Positions 8,799-17,515 of a stretch of 64,000 bases of DNA are shown here, piece after piece; the first letter of the stretch is position 1, and every line of letters begins with the position of its first letter. The notes under the pieces were generated by a model. That model was given only the letters and a program-made list of their open reading frames with translations. It was not told where the DNA came from and searched no databases. Source of the stretch: Bacteroidota bacterium (GTDB lineage: Bacteria; Bacteroidota; Bacteroidia; Bacteroidales; Dysgonomonadaceae); contig JAFADY010000045.1 in NCBI GenBank assembly GCA_023424395.1, positions 1 to 64,000 of the forward strand, in the 5' to 3' direction. A program made the position numbers and the translations under genes.

Positions 8799-10343
8799 CT
8801 ATTTTGGGATGAGCGTGATTAACGGAACGATCATTTCTTCCATCGAAATTCCGCCGTGTTGAAACGTATTTTCGTAATATGAAACGTAATAATTATAATT
8901 ATTCGGATAAGCAAAAAAATCATCGTTGAGCGCAAAAATGTATCTCGTACTCACGTTTGGAGAGGGTAGCCCTATTTTATCGGGATGGGCTATTTCATAT
9001 ACTTTCTTGGAGTCGTAAGCCAAATTTTTACCTAATTTGTAGCGTAAATTAGTGTTTGTATTCTTGTCGCCAACCACTTTTAAAGCATTTTTCACGCGAA
9101 TTGTCCCATGATCCGTTGTAAGCAAAACTTTATAGCCTTTTTCCGATATCTTTCTTAGCAACGCCAACAGCGGCGAATGAACAAACCACGATCGCGTTAA
9201 AGAACGATAAGCAGACTCCGTAGATGCCAATTCGCGGATCATACGCGACTCCGTTCGCGCATGCGACAACATATCTATAAAGTTAAAAACCAATACATTC
9301 AACTCATTCCTTTCAAATTCCGAGAAGGAAGCGGTTATTTTTTCGCCTTCGGCGTTGGAGTTAATCTTATTATACGAAAATTTATTTTTTCGCCGGTATC
9401 GGTCAAACTGCGATTGGATAAGCGGTTCTTCCATCAGGTTTTTGCCCTCTTCTTCGTCCTCGTCCACCCAGAGATCGGGGAACATTTCGGCTATTTGCAA
9501 AGGCAGCAAACCTGAAAAAATGGAATTTCGCGCATATTGCGTTGCCGTAGGCAAAATGCTCAGGTAGGTATCCTCAGTGTATGTAAAGTATTCGGATACA
9601 AGGTCTTTTATCACTTGCCACTGATCGAACCGGAAATTATCGATGAGAATGAAAAACAACTTTTCACCTTTATCCAAAGCAGGAAAAACCTGCGTTTTGA
9701 ACAAATCGGGGCTGATAAGAGGCCGAGAATTGGGTTCTTGCAGCCAATTCTCATAATTTCTTTTTATAAATTTCCCGAATTCGTTGGTCGCTTCCGTTTT
9801 TTGCATCGCGAGCATTTCCTGCATCGGGTTTTGCGTTTGAGCCAGTTCCACTTCCCAATAAACCAGTTTCTTATACACTTCTTGCCAGTCTTCTATCGAG
9901 CTGCAAGAATTTATTTCGGCGCTCAGGCGATTGAATTCTTCGCGGTAATTTACCGTATTTTCTTCGCTGATGATCTCTTTTTTGTCCAGATTCTTTTTTA
10001 TAGTAAGCAGTATCTGATTCGGATTTACCGGTTTTATCAGGTAATCGGCAATCCTTTTGCCGATGGCTTTATTCATGATGCCTTCGTCTTCGCTTTTGGT
10101 TATCATTACCACCGGCACATTGGGCAAAATATTATTTATTTCCGAGAGCGTTTCCAAACCCGATAAGCCGGGCATATGCTCGTCTAAGAAAATCATATCG
10201 TAATAAAATTCACGGCATTTTTCAATCGCGTCACGCCCACTATTAACAGAATCTACCTCGTATCCTTTTTCTTCCAAAAAAAGAATATAAGGCTTTAGTA
10301 AATCAATTTCGTCATCTATCCAAAGGAAGTGGGCGCTTTTCAT
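8799..10343 (-). CDS. porX: PorX-type response regulator with PglZ effector domain
   Basis: 514 residues from the preferred start. The receiver domain (1-120) has the acidic pair IDDE, the phospho-acceptor Asp54 (MIFLDEHMPG) and Lys in YLIKPVNP. A linker leads to a C-terminal alkaline-phosphatase-superfamily PglZ domain (about 210-510) with LFFILIDNFRFDQW, a Thr-containing ILPTATQYARNS and TTDHGTIRV. This is PorX, the regulator of type IX secretion that acts with the PorY kinase and an ECF sigma factor. I start at 10343: an in-frame codon at 10385 lies upstream of the predicted promoter box, and AAGAGA precedes the 10343 ATG. Confidence 0.94.
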   Translation of the reverse strand: MKSAHFLWIDDEIDLLKPYILFLEEKGYEVDSVNSGRDAIEKCREFYYDMIFLDEHMPGLSGLETLSEINNILPNVPVVMITKSEDEGIMNKAIGKRIADYLIKPVNPNQILLTIKKNLDKKEIISEENTVNYREEFNRLSAEINSCSSIEDWQEVYKKLVYWEVELAQTQNPMQEMLAMQKTEATNEFGKFIKRNYENWLQEPNSRPLISPDLFKTQVFPALDKGEKLFFILIDNFRFDQWQVIKDLVSEYFTYTEDTYLSILPTATQYARNSIFSGLLPLQIAEMFPDLWVDEDEEEGKNLMEEPLIQSQFDRYRRKNKFSYNKINSNAEGEKITASFSEFERNELNVLVFNFIDMLSHARTESRMIRELASTESAYRSLTRSWFVHSPLLALLRKISEKGYKVLLTTDHGTIRVKNALKVVGDKNTNTNLRYKLGKNLAYDSKKVYEIAHPDKIGLPSPNVSTRYIFALNDDFFAYPNNYNYYVSYYENTFQHGGISMEEMIVPLITLIPK

Positions 10344-10372
10344 TCTCTTGTTCTCTTTTTTAATATTTTGCA

Positions 10373-10380
10373 CAAATATA
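10373..10380 (-). promoter_or_regulatory. probable minus-7 box of porX
   Basis: The minus strand reads TATATTTG, an exact TAnnTTTG match, 29 nt before the chosen porX ATG. The minus-33 element is not obvious. Confidence 0.45.
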
Positions 10381-10459
10381 CGCAATCGAGAAGTGTTTTT
10401 AGAAAAATTATTCTGAAAAAAACTTATAAAAAAGATTTATAAGATTGTTCGCACTTCGA

Positions 10460-10491
10460 TTTGCTTATTTCACTTGAAAATTCTATTTTTG
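10460..10491 (+). promoter_or_regulatory. Bacteroidetes-type promoter of rocD
   Basis: TTTG (10460-10463), 20 nt, TATTTTTG (10484-10491): both consensus boxes with consensus spacing. The start codon is 51 nt downstream, giving a leader of about 45 nt. It serves rocD and probably the following amidinohydrolase gene. Confidence 0.8.
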
Positions 10492-10542
10492 TTTTGATTA
10501 ATTTGTACCCAAAAACCACACATTAACTTTAACAACTATTTT

Positions 10543-11772
10543 ATGAACGTTTCAGAAAAATCGCAACAATTTATCGATCAGGAAGAGAAATATGGTGCGC
10601 ACAATTATCATCCGCTCCCCGTTGTGCTCTCCAAAGGCAAAGGCACTTTCGTGTGGGATGTGGACGGAAAGAAATATTTCGATTTTCTTTCCGCTTATTC
10701 TGCCGTAAATCAAGGACATTGCCATCCAAAAATCGTAAAAGCGCTTACCGACCAAGCCGAAACACTTTGCCTAACATCGCGCGCGTTTTACAACGATTCG
10801 CTTGGCGTGTATGAAGAATTTATGCACAATTATTTCGGATACGATAAATTATTGCCGATGAATACCGGCGCCGAAGCGGTTGAAACCGCACTGAAACTAA
10901 GCCGTAAATGGGGTTATCTAAAAAAAGGAATTCCCCAAAACGAAGCCATTATCGTTGCCTGCGAAGGAAACTTTCACGGAAGAACCATCTCTATTGTTTC
11001 TATTTCTACCGACCCTGACGCGCGTGCCGATTACGGTCCTTACACGCCGGGAATTGAAGTGATCCCATACAATGATATAGACGCTGTTCAGAAAATTTTC
11101 GAAGAAAAAGGCGATAAAATTGCCGGATTGTTAGTGGAACCCATTCAGGGCGAAGCGGGCGTTTTTGTTCCCGATGAAGGTTATTTGAAAGCCTGTTACG
11201 ATCTGTGCAAGAAACACAACATCCTTTTTGTTGCCGATGAAGTGCAAACAGGTATCGCCCGCACGGGAAAACTGTTGTGCTGCGACCACGAAGGCGTTCG
11301 CCCCGATATTGTGATTCTCGGCAAAGCCGTTTCGGGCGGCGTAATGCCGGTTTCGACCGTACTTGCCGATGACGAAATAATGATGACCATAAAACCCGGA
11401 CAACACGGCTCCACTTTTGGCGGATTCCCACTTGCCAATAAAGTAGCTATGGCGGCTTTGCAGGTGGTGGAAGACGAAAAGTTGGCAGAAAAAGCCGAGT
11501 ATTTAGGCAAAATCTTCCGCGAAGAAATGAAGAAAATTAAAAGCCCGTTTATAAAACTTGTTCGTGGAAAAGGATTACTGAATGCTATTGTAATTGAGCC
11601 GCACAACGGAAAAGAAGCGTGGGACGTGTGCCTGAAAATGGCGGAAAACGGTTTGTTGGCAAAGCCCACCCACGGACACATTATCCGCTTTGCCCCGCCT
11701 TTGGTAATTACCGAAGAACAGCTTCGCGAAGCGATTGAAATTATTAGGGAATCGATTAAAACATTGGAATAA
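10543..11772 (+). CDS. rocD: ornithine aminotransferase
   Basis: PLP enzyme converting ornithine and 2-oxoglutarate to glutamate-5-semialdehyde and glutamate. 409 residues, typical length. Visible motifs: NTGAEAVETALKLSRKWGY (PLP phosphate and substrate region), CEGNFHGRT, the Asp of VADEVQTG and the PLP-binding Lys in ILGKAVSGG. The N-terminal EKYGAHNYHPLPVVLSKGKG is typical of ornithine (rather than acetylornithine) aminotransferases. The next gene is a CtlX-like amidinohydrolase, so the pair points to arginine/citrulline/ornithine catabolism toward proline or glutamate. Confidence 0.94.
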   Translation: MNVSEKSQQFIDQEEKYGAHNYHPLPVVLSKGKGTFVWDVDGKKYFDFLSAYSAVNQGHCHPKIVKALTDQAETLCLTSRAFYNDSLGVYEEFMHNYFGYDKLLPMNTGAEAVETALKLSRKWGYLKKGIPQNEAIIVACEGNFHGRTISIVSISTDPDARADYGPYTPGIEVIPYNDIDAVQKIFEEKGDKIAGLLVEPIQGEAGVFVPDEGYLKACYDLCKKHNILFVADEVQTGIARTGKLLCCDHEGVRPDIVILGKAVSGGVMPVSTVLADDEIMMTIKPGQHGSTFGGFPLANKVAMAALQVVEDEKLAEKAEYLGKIFREEMKKIKSPFIKLVRGKGLLNAIVIEPHNGKEAWDVCLKMAENGLLAKPTHGHIIRFAPPLVITEEQLREAIEIIRESIKTLE

Positions 11773-11840
11773 AACGAGTTACGAGTTTCGGGTTGCGAGT
11801 TCGTATCCCTTAGCCCTTTGCTCTAAGCCCTTAGCTACTT

Positions 11841-12743
11841 ATGCAAACAACTTCAAAAATAGTAATGGTTCGTCCGGCAAAATTCGGATTCAACGAGGAA
11901 ACGGCGAAAAACAATTATTTTCAGCAGAAAACCGCGCAGGAAGAAGTGGCCGAAAAGGCGCTGAAAGAATTCGACGCTTTTGTGAGCTTGCTTCGTGCAA
12001 ACGATGTGGATGTCATTGTTGTACAAGACACTGACGAACCGTGGACGCCCGACTCCATATTTCCGAATAATTGGTTTTCATCGCATATTTCGGGCGAATT
12101 GGTGTTGTACCCAATGTTTGCCGAAAACCGTCAACAGGAACGCAAACCCGAAATTATGAAACTGCTTCACAATCGAATGAACCACACCAAAGTGGTGGAT
12201 TTAACCGGTTGGGAAACCAAAAACGAGTTTTTGGAAGGAACGGGAAGTATGATCTTCGACCGCGATAAACGCATCGCTTACGCGTGCCGTTCACAGCGGA
12301 CATCGGAAAAAGTGCTCCGCGACTTCTGTTCACGAATGAATTTCGACGCGGTGGTTTTCGATTCGTTTGACAAAAACGGCAACCTCATTTATCACACCAA
12401 TGTGATGATGGAAGTGGGAACGCAGGTAGCCATCGTGTGCTTGGAATCGATAAAAAATGAGAAAGAACGCGAAAAAGTGATTTCCCGTTTAAACGCTACA
12501 GGCAAAGTCATCGTAGATATTTCGCTCGAACAAGTAAATCAGTTCGCGGGAAATATGATCGAACTGAAAAGCCGCAACGGCAATCCGTTGATGATTATGT
12601 CGGCATCGGCACGCAGGGCGCTCACCCCGCAACAGGAAACCGTGATTTCCACCTACAACAAAATTCTTTCGCCCGAACTGCAAACCATCGAAACCAACGG
12701 TGGCGGCTCGGCCCGTTGTATGATCGCGGAAATATTTTGTTGA
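11841..12743 (+). CDS. ctlX: CtlX-like citrulline/arginine amidinohydrolase-family enzyme
   Basis: 300 residues of the pentein (amidinotransferase/dimethylargininase) fold. Markers are VMVRPAKFGFNEETAKNNYF at the N-terminus, WTPDSIFPNNWFSSH, EGTGSMIFDRDKRIAYAC, the catalytic-His region YHTNVMMEVG and a C-terminal Cys in GGGSARCMIAEIFC. These match the family named CtlX, which is linked to citrulline use; the exact substrate is not proved by sequence. It lies 68 bp after rocD. The gap is filled by tandem-like repeats (CGAGTTACGAGTTTCGGGTT, then TTAGCCCTTTGCTCTAAGCC). Confidence 0.8.
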   Translation: MQTTSKIVMVRPAKFGFNEETAKNNYFQQKTAQEEVAEKALKEFDAFVSLLRANDVDVIVVQDTDEPWTPDSIFPNNWFSSHISGELVLYPMFAENRQQERKPEIMKLLHNRMNHTKVVDLTGWETKNEFLEGTGSMIFDRDKRIAYACRSQRTSEKVLRDFCSRMNFDAVVFDSFDKNGNLIYHTNVMMEVGTQVAIVCLESIKNEKEREKVISRLNATGKVIVDISLEQVNQFAGNMIELKSRNGNPLMIMSASARRALTPQQETVISTYNKILSPELQTIETNGGGSARCMIAEIFC

Positions 12744-12835
12744 TGACGCGTAAATTTTCTCTATAATGTTAAAATATTCACATTTTTTCATTTACTTTGC
12801 ATCAATGTACAATTAACATTTTAATTAGTATCATT

Positions 12836-13252
12836 ATGTCATTCAGAACAGAACTCAAAGAATTTTTAATGCGCGGCAACGTAGTGGATATGGCCGTGGG
12901 TATTGTTATTGGTGCGGCTTTCGGTAAAATCGTAACATCGTTTGTTAACGATATTTTAATGCCGCCTATCGCATTGTTGTTTGGAAACACCAAATTCGAT
13001 GAACTAAAAGTAGTGCTTCGCGAAGGCGTGATGGCCGGCGAAGAAGTGGTTACCGAAGCCATCACGTGGAACTATGGCGCGTTCATTCAATCGGTGGTGG
13101 ACTTCCTAATCGTGGGCGTTGCCATCTTTATGGTGATTAAAGCGATGAATAAGATGAAACGCAAAAAAGAAGTGGAACCCGAAGCTCCGGCAGCACCAAC
13201 CAAAGAAGAAGTGTTGTTAACGGAAATTCGTGACTTGCTGAGAACCAAGTAA
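12836..13252 (+). CDS. mscL: large-conductance mechanosensitive channel
   Basis: 138 residues with the conserved MscL N-terminus (EFLMRGNVVDMAVGIVIGAAFGKIV, first membrane helix with the Gly/Ala packing face), a periplasmic loop, the second helix (FIQSVVDFLIVGVAIFMVIKAMN) and the cytoplasmic bundle (EEVLLTEIRDLLRTK). MscL forms a pentameric inner-membrane pore that opens on osmotic downshock. The ATG at 12836 is chosen because homologues begin MSFxxEFKEF; an upstream in-frame TTG at 12797 would add an atypical extension. It ends at a bidirectional terminator. Confidence 0.97.
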   Translation: MSFRTELKEFLMRGNVVDMAVGIVIGAAFGKIVTSFVNDILMPPIALLFGNTKFDELKVVLREGVMAGEEVVTEAITWNYGAFIQSVVDFLIVGVAIFMVIKAMNKMKRKKEVEPEAPAAPTKEEVLLTEIRDLLRTK

Positions 13253-13283
13253 AAACCTCTAAATCTTTTACAAGAGGAGTTTA

Positions 13284-13318
13284 AAAACCGTGAGGCCGGT
13301 AATCGGTCAGACGGTTTT
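13284..13318. terminator. bidirectional terminator between mscL and the DUF4130 gene
   Basis: AAAACCGT (13284-13291) pairs with ACGGTTTT (13311-13318), with a G/C-rich inner hairpin and a continued T-run into the next gene's stop region. It separates convergent genes. Confidence 0.8.
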
Positions 13319-13320
13319 TT

Positions 13321-14088
13321 TTATTGCATTTCCGTCAGGTATTTCCAATACCGTTGCGGCATATGTTGCCGTTGAAGTTTCAGATTGATGCGCTCTTTTA
13401 TGGTAATGCTTTTGAAGTACTCGCGCCACATTTTCTGAAATAGCGCCTCTTCATCCGATAATTTTTCATCGGAAAGAATGCCGTTTCTCAATTCTGATAA
13501 GTCTTTTGCAGAGAAAGAAACCTCCTGAACAGAATGCGTATCGTAATAAATGCCGATGTTCCGATTCGTGTCGTAAATGATCCATGGTTGGTCAGCGTAT
13601 CGCGACTTAAAATGAGGGATAATCAGTGAAAGTACGTTGTAACGCAGCGTAACGGGCGCGAAGTAAATTCCGTCGAGAGTTTCCTGAAACCGCACAAATT
13701 GAATGAGTTTTCGGGCATCGGTGCCCACTTTTTGGGCAATGTCTTTGATGCGGAGCACATCGTCGTCGCCAAAATTCATTTCAATGCCTTGCGGATGGTC
13801 AATGTTTTTACGGATGTAGCGAAAAAGCAGCAGTTCCGTTTCGGGCAGTTCCGAAAGCCAAACACTCAACATCATATTTCGCGCGAATTTCGATAGTTTC
13901 TTCTCCAACGCTTTCCAAACGCGAAGCGACTTTTCCTTTTCGGTAATTACGTAGTATTGTTCGTCGATAAACAAAGGTTTTTGGTCGAATTCGGAGAGAA
14001 TACGGTCGGGAAACTTCTTTTGCTCGTACGAGAGAAACACGCACGAGAGAAGTCCGTCAAAGGTCTTATCGTAGATGAAAAGGATCAT
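13321..14088 (-). CDS. DUF4130 / TIGR03915-type predicted DNA-metabolism protein
   Basis: 255 residues beginning MILFIYDKTFDGLLSCVFLSY, the hallmark of the family annotated as a probable DNA metabolism protein that is almost always paired with a radical-SAM partner of the TIGR03916 type. Both are present here, on the same strand, but a Bro-N gene lies between them. The first codon overlaps the Bro-N stop by 4 nt (ATGA), indicating translational coupling. The uracil-DNA-glycosylase-like neighbourhood in other genomes suggests a nucleic-acid repair role; the reaction is unknown. Confidence 0.88.
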   Translation of the reverse strand: MILFIYDKTFDGLLSCVFLSYEQKKFPDRILSEFDQKPLFIDEQYYVITEKEKSLRVWKALEKKLSKFARNMMLSVWLSELPETELLLFRYIRKNIDHPQGIEMNFGDDDVLRIKDIAQKVGTDARKLIQFVRFQETLDGIYFAPVTLRYNVLSLIIPHFKSRYADQPWIIYDTNRNIGIYYDTHSVQEVSFSAKDLSELRNGILSDEKLSDEEALFQKMWREYFKSITIKERINLKLQRQHMPQRYWKYLTEMQ

Positions 14089-14924
14089 TTATCCTTTTCC
14101 TTTTTTTCAATCTGCAAAACACTCTTGGCATTCAACGGGCTAATAACTTTTTTACCCGTTTTCTGCTCCAATTCTATTCGAGCGTGTTTCGCGATGTTTC
14201 CGCCTTGGCGGGCAATATCTATATGGTCGTTGAAATCTTCCGGATTATTTACTTCCGATATTTCTTTTGTGGATAATTCCGCCAACATATTCAGGACAAG
14301 CTCTTTGTTAGTCATATTATCCCTTAGGTTCTCTTTCTTCAACCCTTTGAATTGTTTGTACTCTTTCGCCGTTTTTCCCGCCCACGTCTGATAAATAATA
14401 TCGGTAAGCGTTGCAAATTGAACCCCTTCGCGCAATCCGTGCTTTTTCCATTCATCGGTAAGTTCTTTGCGAATTTCAATACTTTTCAGCCGTTGATTTA
14501 TCCAATTGTCTGAATACCCAAGACGTTTGTAGTCGGTCATCGCTTGCTCGATGGATAATTCGGGATCTTGCAATTGGTCTAATCGCTCTTTCGCTACTCG
14601 TGCCATCCACAATTTAAACGGCTCTGCTTTTGGCGATGGGATGGATTGAATAAGTCGGAACATTTGTTGGGTGTCCATTACATCTGTAAACCTCATTTTC
14701 CCGTCCTTTGCCTGCATTTTCAAACGGTTACAATTTGTAACCGTTTCATTCCCCTCAGCTACCATCCTGTGCTTTAGCACTTTCCAATAATTTCGCGGAT
14801 TGGGGCTATCCGTTAAAACTTCCACCACGTCTACCACTGAAAAATACCATTCTTCCGTTTCATCATCCCAAACGGTACGGATTTTCTTTTCCTCAAATAA
14901 TTTGATTGTATTTTTATGAACCAT
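14085..14924 (-). CDS. Bro-N domain protein (phage antirepressor-like)
   Basis: 279 residues. The N-terminal domain (about 8-110) has the BRO pattern: KIRTVWDDETEEWYFSVVDV, LTDSPNPRNYWKVLKHRM, DTQQMFRLIQSIPSPKAEPF. A helical C-terminal part follows (LSIEQAMTDYKRLGYSDNWI and beyond) with a very basic end. BRO domains bind DNA and are common in phage antirepressors and baculoviruses. There are no other phage genes nearby, so this is probably a domesticated or stranded single gene. It sits between the two members of a normally adjacent DNA-metabolism pair and overlaps the downstream one by 4 nt. Its function here is unknown. Confidence 0.85.
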   Translation of the reverse strand: MVHKNTIKLFEEKKIRTVWDDETEEWYFSVVDVVEVLTDSPNPRNYWKVLKHRMVAEGNETVTNCNRLKMQAKDGKMRFTDVMDTQQMFRLIQSIPSPKAEPFKLWMARVAKERLDQLQDPELSIEQAMTDYKRLGYSDNWINQRLKSIEIRKELTDEWKKHGLREGVQFATLTDIIYQTWAGKTAKEYKQFKGLKKENLRDNMTNKELVLNMLAELSTKEISEVNNPEDFNDHIDIARQGGNIAKHARIELEQKTGKKVISPLNAKSVLQIEKKEKDK

Positions 14925-15001
14925 AGTAATTTTTCTGCAAGTTACACAATTATTTCACATTTTCTACCCTCTCTCCAAGTCTCTTCCTCTCCAAGTCCCA
15001 G

Positions 15002-16264
15002 TCACTCTCCCCAATCAATTGAATACTGCAACAAATCCGCCGCATGTTTTTTCTGTTTCTGCGAAATCTGACGGCGCACGTATTGCGGCGTCAATTCATT
15101 CACGGTTTGCATCGGCAACTCGCGGCACACGATGAAATACTGCGCCCGCTTCATCACCACGCCTATTTTTTTCAACTGATGGGAATTTAATCGTCCATAT
15201 CGTCGCGAAGCGATAATGAGTTTTGCCGATTTCACGCCGATTCCCGGAACGCGGAGGATCATTTCATACGGCGCAACGTTTACATCAATGGGGAAAAATG
15301 AAGGATTTCGCAAAGCCCAACCCATTTTAGGATCGACATCCAAATCGAGGTCGGGGTGCGCGTCGTTCACAATTTCATTGGCTTTGAAATCATAGAACCG
15401 CATTAACCAATCGGCTTGGTACAATCGGTTTTCGCGCACCAACGGTGGTTTGGCGATTATCGGTAAACGGCTGTCATCTTTATTTATCGGAATATATCCC
15501 GAATAATACACGCGCTTGAATGATGGTCGCTTATACAATGCTGATGCCAATGTCAGTATCTGCTTGTCGGTATCGGGCGTAGCGCCGATAATTACTTGTG
15601 TGCTTTGTCCGGCAGGAACAAATTTCGGCGCTTTTTTGAACTTTTTACGGTCTTCGGCGCTTTCTAACATCCCTTGGTGAATGGTTCGCATTGGCGCAAA
15701 AACGCTTTCGTAGTCTTTTTCAGGAGCGAGCAATTTCAGGTTTTGTTCCGATGGAATTTCGAGATTCACGCTCATACGGTCGGCATACATTCCCGCTTGT
15801 GCCACCAACTCGCGGCTTGCGCCCGGAATGGTTTTCATATGAATGTAACCGTTAAACCGGTGCACTTCGCGCAACAATTTTACCACGCGAAGCATTTGCT
15901 CCATCGTGTAATCGGGGTTGCGCATCACGCCCGAACTCAAAAAGAGCCCTTCGATGTAATTGCGGCGATAAAATTCAATGGTCAGTTCTGCCAATTCGTC
16001 GGCGGTAAAAGCGGTGCGCTTCACATCGTTGCTGCGGCGGTTGCTGCAATACGCACAGTCGTAAATGCAGTGATTGGTAAGCAGGATTTTAAATAACGAA
16101 ATGCATCGCCCGTCGGCCGTGAAACTGTGGCAAATTCCCCAACCCGCAGCCGTACCAATTCCGCCCTTCACGCTACCGCGCGAGGTTCCGCTCGATGCAC
16201 ACGATACATCGTATTTGGCGGCATCGGCGAGAATTTTTAGTTTTTCGAGCGTTTTTTCGTTCAT
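15002..16264 (-). CDS. putative DNA modification/repair radical SAM protein (TIGR03916 type)
   Basis: 420 residues. The radical-SAM cluster motif is C66-x3-C70-x2-C73 (NHCIYDCAYCSNRR). The N-terminus carries the family-specific KYDVSCASSGTSRG and a GICHSFTADGRC block with extra cysteines. The C-terminus has a helix-hairpin-helix DNA-binding motif (LRVPGIGVKSAKLIIASRRYG). The combination of a radical-SAM core with an HhH module and a DUF4130 partner defines this uncharacterised family. The substrate is unknown; action on DNA is inferred from the HhH motif. Confidence 0.9.
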   Translation of the reverse strand: MNEKTLEKLKILADAAKYDVSCASSGTSRGSVKGGIGTAAGWGICHSFTADGRCISLFKILLTNHCIYDCAYCSNRRSNDVKRTAFTADELAELTIEFYRRNYIEGLFLSSGVMRNPDYTMEQMLRVVKLLREVHRFNGYIHMKTIPGASRELVAQAGMYADRMSVNLEIPSEQNLKLLAPEKDYESVFAPMRTIHQGMLESAEDRKKFKKAPKFVPAGQSTQVIIGATPDTDKQILTLASALYKRPSFKRVYYSGYIPINKDDSRLPIIAKPPLVRENRLYQADWLMRFYDFKANEIVNDAHPDLDLDVDPKMGWALRNPSFFPIDVNVAPYEMILRVPGIGVKSAKLIIASRRYGRLNSHQLKKIGVVMKRAQYFIVCRELPMQTVNELTPQYVRRQISQKQKKHAADLLQYSIDWGE

Positions 16265-16300
16265 AGCCCCTCTCTAAATCTCTCCCCACAAGGGAGAGAC
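16265..16300. repeat. palindromic repeat related to the CCCCTAAATCCCC family
   Basis: CCCCTCTCTAAATC leads into TCTCTCCC (16279-16286), loop, GGGAGAGA (16292-16299), then CTTTTT. Same architecture as the other copies, with arms changed to CTCTC. It lies directly upstream of the radical-SAM gene. Confidence 0.6.
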
Positions 16301-16439
16301 TTTTTGTAATTGACAATTACAAAGAAAATAAAACGTATTGATATTATCGAAAATAAAATCTTAAAATATTCTGCTTTGTGCATAAGTTTTTAATGAATTG
16401 ATTTTCAGTGATAACAAAAATATATCAAAAAAAGTTGCG

Positions 16440-16447
16440 TATTTTTG
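16440..16447 (+). promoter_or_regulatory. probable minus-7 box of the DUF6249/ECF sigma operon
   Basis: TATTTTTG matches TAnnTTTG. It lies 67 nt before the first gene of a three-gene plus-strand set. No clear minus-33 TTTG at the expected distance. Confidence 0.4.
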
Positions 16448-16514
16448 TAACCGAAATTTGTTTACCGATGTCTTATGGATGTAAACAAATTATTCACTTA
16501 AAATAATTATAAAT

Positions 16515-16922
16515 ATGGAAAGCTTTAATGACTCTATGGTCGCTATCATCGCCATAATTTGTATTTTCGGCGCACCGTTTATTACCGCTGTAGTGTTGGG
16601 ATTAAGATGGATGCACGCAAGACACAACGAGAGAATGGGTTTGATAAATCAAGGAATTATCCCTCCTAATGAACCCAAAAGAAAACGTACGCCTAATCGT
16701 TTTGTATCTTTGCGGAACGGGATAGTATTAGCATCTTTAGGTATAGGAATTATTGTTGGATTTTTATGTGGCGAATATCTTGTAATTGGCGAAGGTAACG
16801 AGTTTTGGATGATTGCATCCTCTATTGTGTTCTTTCTTGGAGTGGGTTATCTTATTTACTTCTTTGTTACAAGAAATATGAAGATGCCTGCTGAAAACGA
16901 AGCCGATTTGTTACAGGAATAA
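16515..16922 (+). CDS. small inner-membrane protein (DUF6249-like)
   Basis: 135 residues with three predicted membrane segments (about 8-28, 66-86 and 95-116) and a cytoplasmic basic segment (NEPKRKRTPNRF). The pattern of a first helix, RxNERMGLINQGIIPP and then two helices matches small proteins often found beside ECF sigma factors in Bacteroidetes. The function is unknown. The sigma gene starts 10 bp downstream, so cotranscription is nearly certain. Confidence 0.7.
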   Translation: MESFNDSMVAIIAIICIFGAPFITAVVLGLRWMHARHNERMGLINQGIIPPNEPKRKRTPNRFVSLRNGIVLASLGIGIIVGFLCGEYLVIGEGNEFWMIASSIVFFLGVGYLIYFFVTRNMKMPAENEADLLQE

Positions 16923-16932
16923 ACCTCGGCGA

Positions 16933-17502
16933 ATGAACGAAAAATTGTGTGTGCAACAAGTGCTTTCGGGCAATACTTCCGCTTTCAGCTACTTTGTCGA
17001 AACGTATCAGGATATGGCGATTACCATCGCTCACCGGATTTGCGGCAACGTGCAGGATGCGGAAGATGTTGTGCAGGAAAGTTTCGTGAAAGCGTATCGA
17101 AACTTGCACTCGTTCAGGAGCGAAAGTAAATTTTCGTCGTGGTTGTATCGTATTGTTTACAACACGGCAGTGTCGCACTCAAAAGCGAAAATGTGGGTAA
17201 GTGATACAGAAATTGAGTTGGCAAATGTGCAAGAAACATCGGATTTTGATACCGAAAAGCAAATTGCCGATGCCGAACGAACAGAAATAGTACACAACGT
17301 GTTAAATCGTATGCCGAAAGGCGATGCACTGTTGCTTACGCTCTATTATATGGAGGATAACGCAGTAAAAGATATTGCGAAAATTACAGGATTGAATGAG
17401 CCGAACGTGAAAGTGAAACTCTTTCGGGCACGAAAATTGTTTAAAGACAAACTCGTTGCGAGTTACGGGTACGAGTTTCGGGTTACTACGAAAACGCAAT
17501 AA
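16933..17502 (+). CDS. ECF-family RNA polymerase sigma factor
   Basis: 189 residues. Region 2 (about 20-90) has DAEDVVQESFVKAYRNLHSF and FSSWLYRIVYNTAVS. Region 4 (about 125-180) has LLLTLYYMEDNAVKDIAKITG and PNVKVKLFRARKLFKDKL, the helix-turn-helix that reads the minus-35 region. The last 15 or so residues (VASYGYEFRVTTKTQ) are encoded by a copy of the GTTGCGAGTTACGGG micro-repeat also seen at 11774 and 23829, so the native C-terminus was probably slightly shorter. The small downstream protein may be its anti-sigma factor. Confidence 0.92.
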   Translation: MNEKLCVQQVLSGNTSAFSYFVETYQDMAITIAHRICGNVQDAEDVVQESFVKAYRNLHSFRSESKFSSWLYRIVYNTAVSHSKAKMWVSDTEIELANVQETSDFDTEKQIADAERTEIVHNVLNRMPKGDALLLTLYYMEDNAVKDIAKITGLNEPNVKVKLFRARKLFKDKLVASYGYEFRVTTKTQ

Positions 17503-17515
17503 TGATTTAAAAATT

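Noticed and set aside
9537..10166. 209-codon plus-strand open frame within porX
   Set aside because: Shadow of porX; Phe/Arg-rich with no domain.
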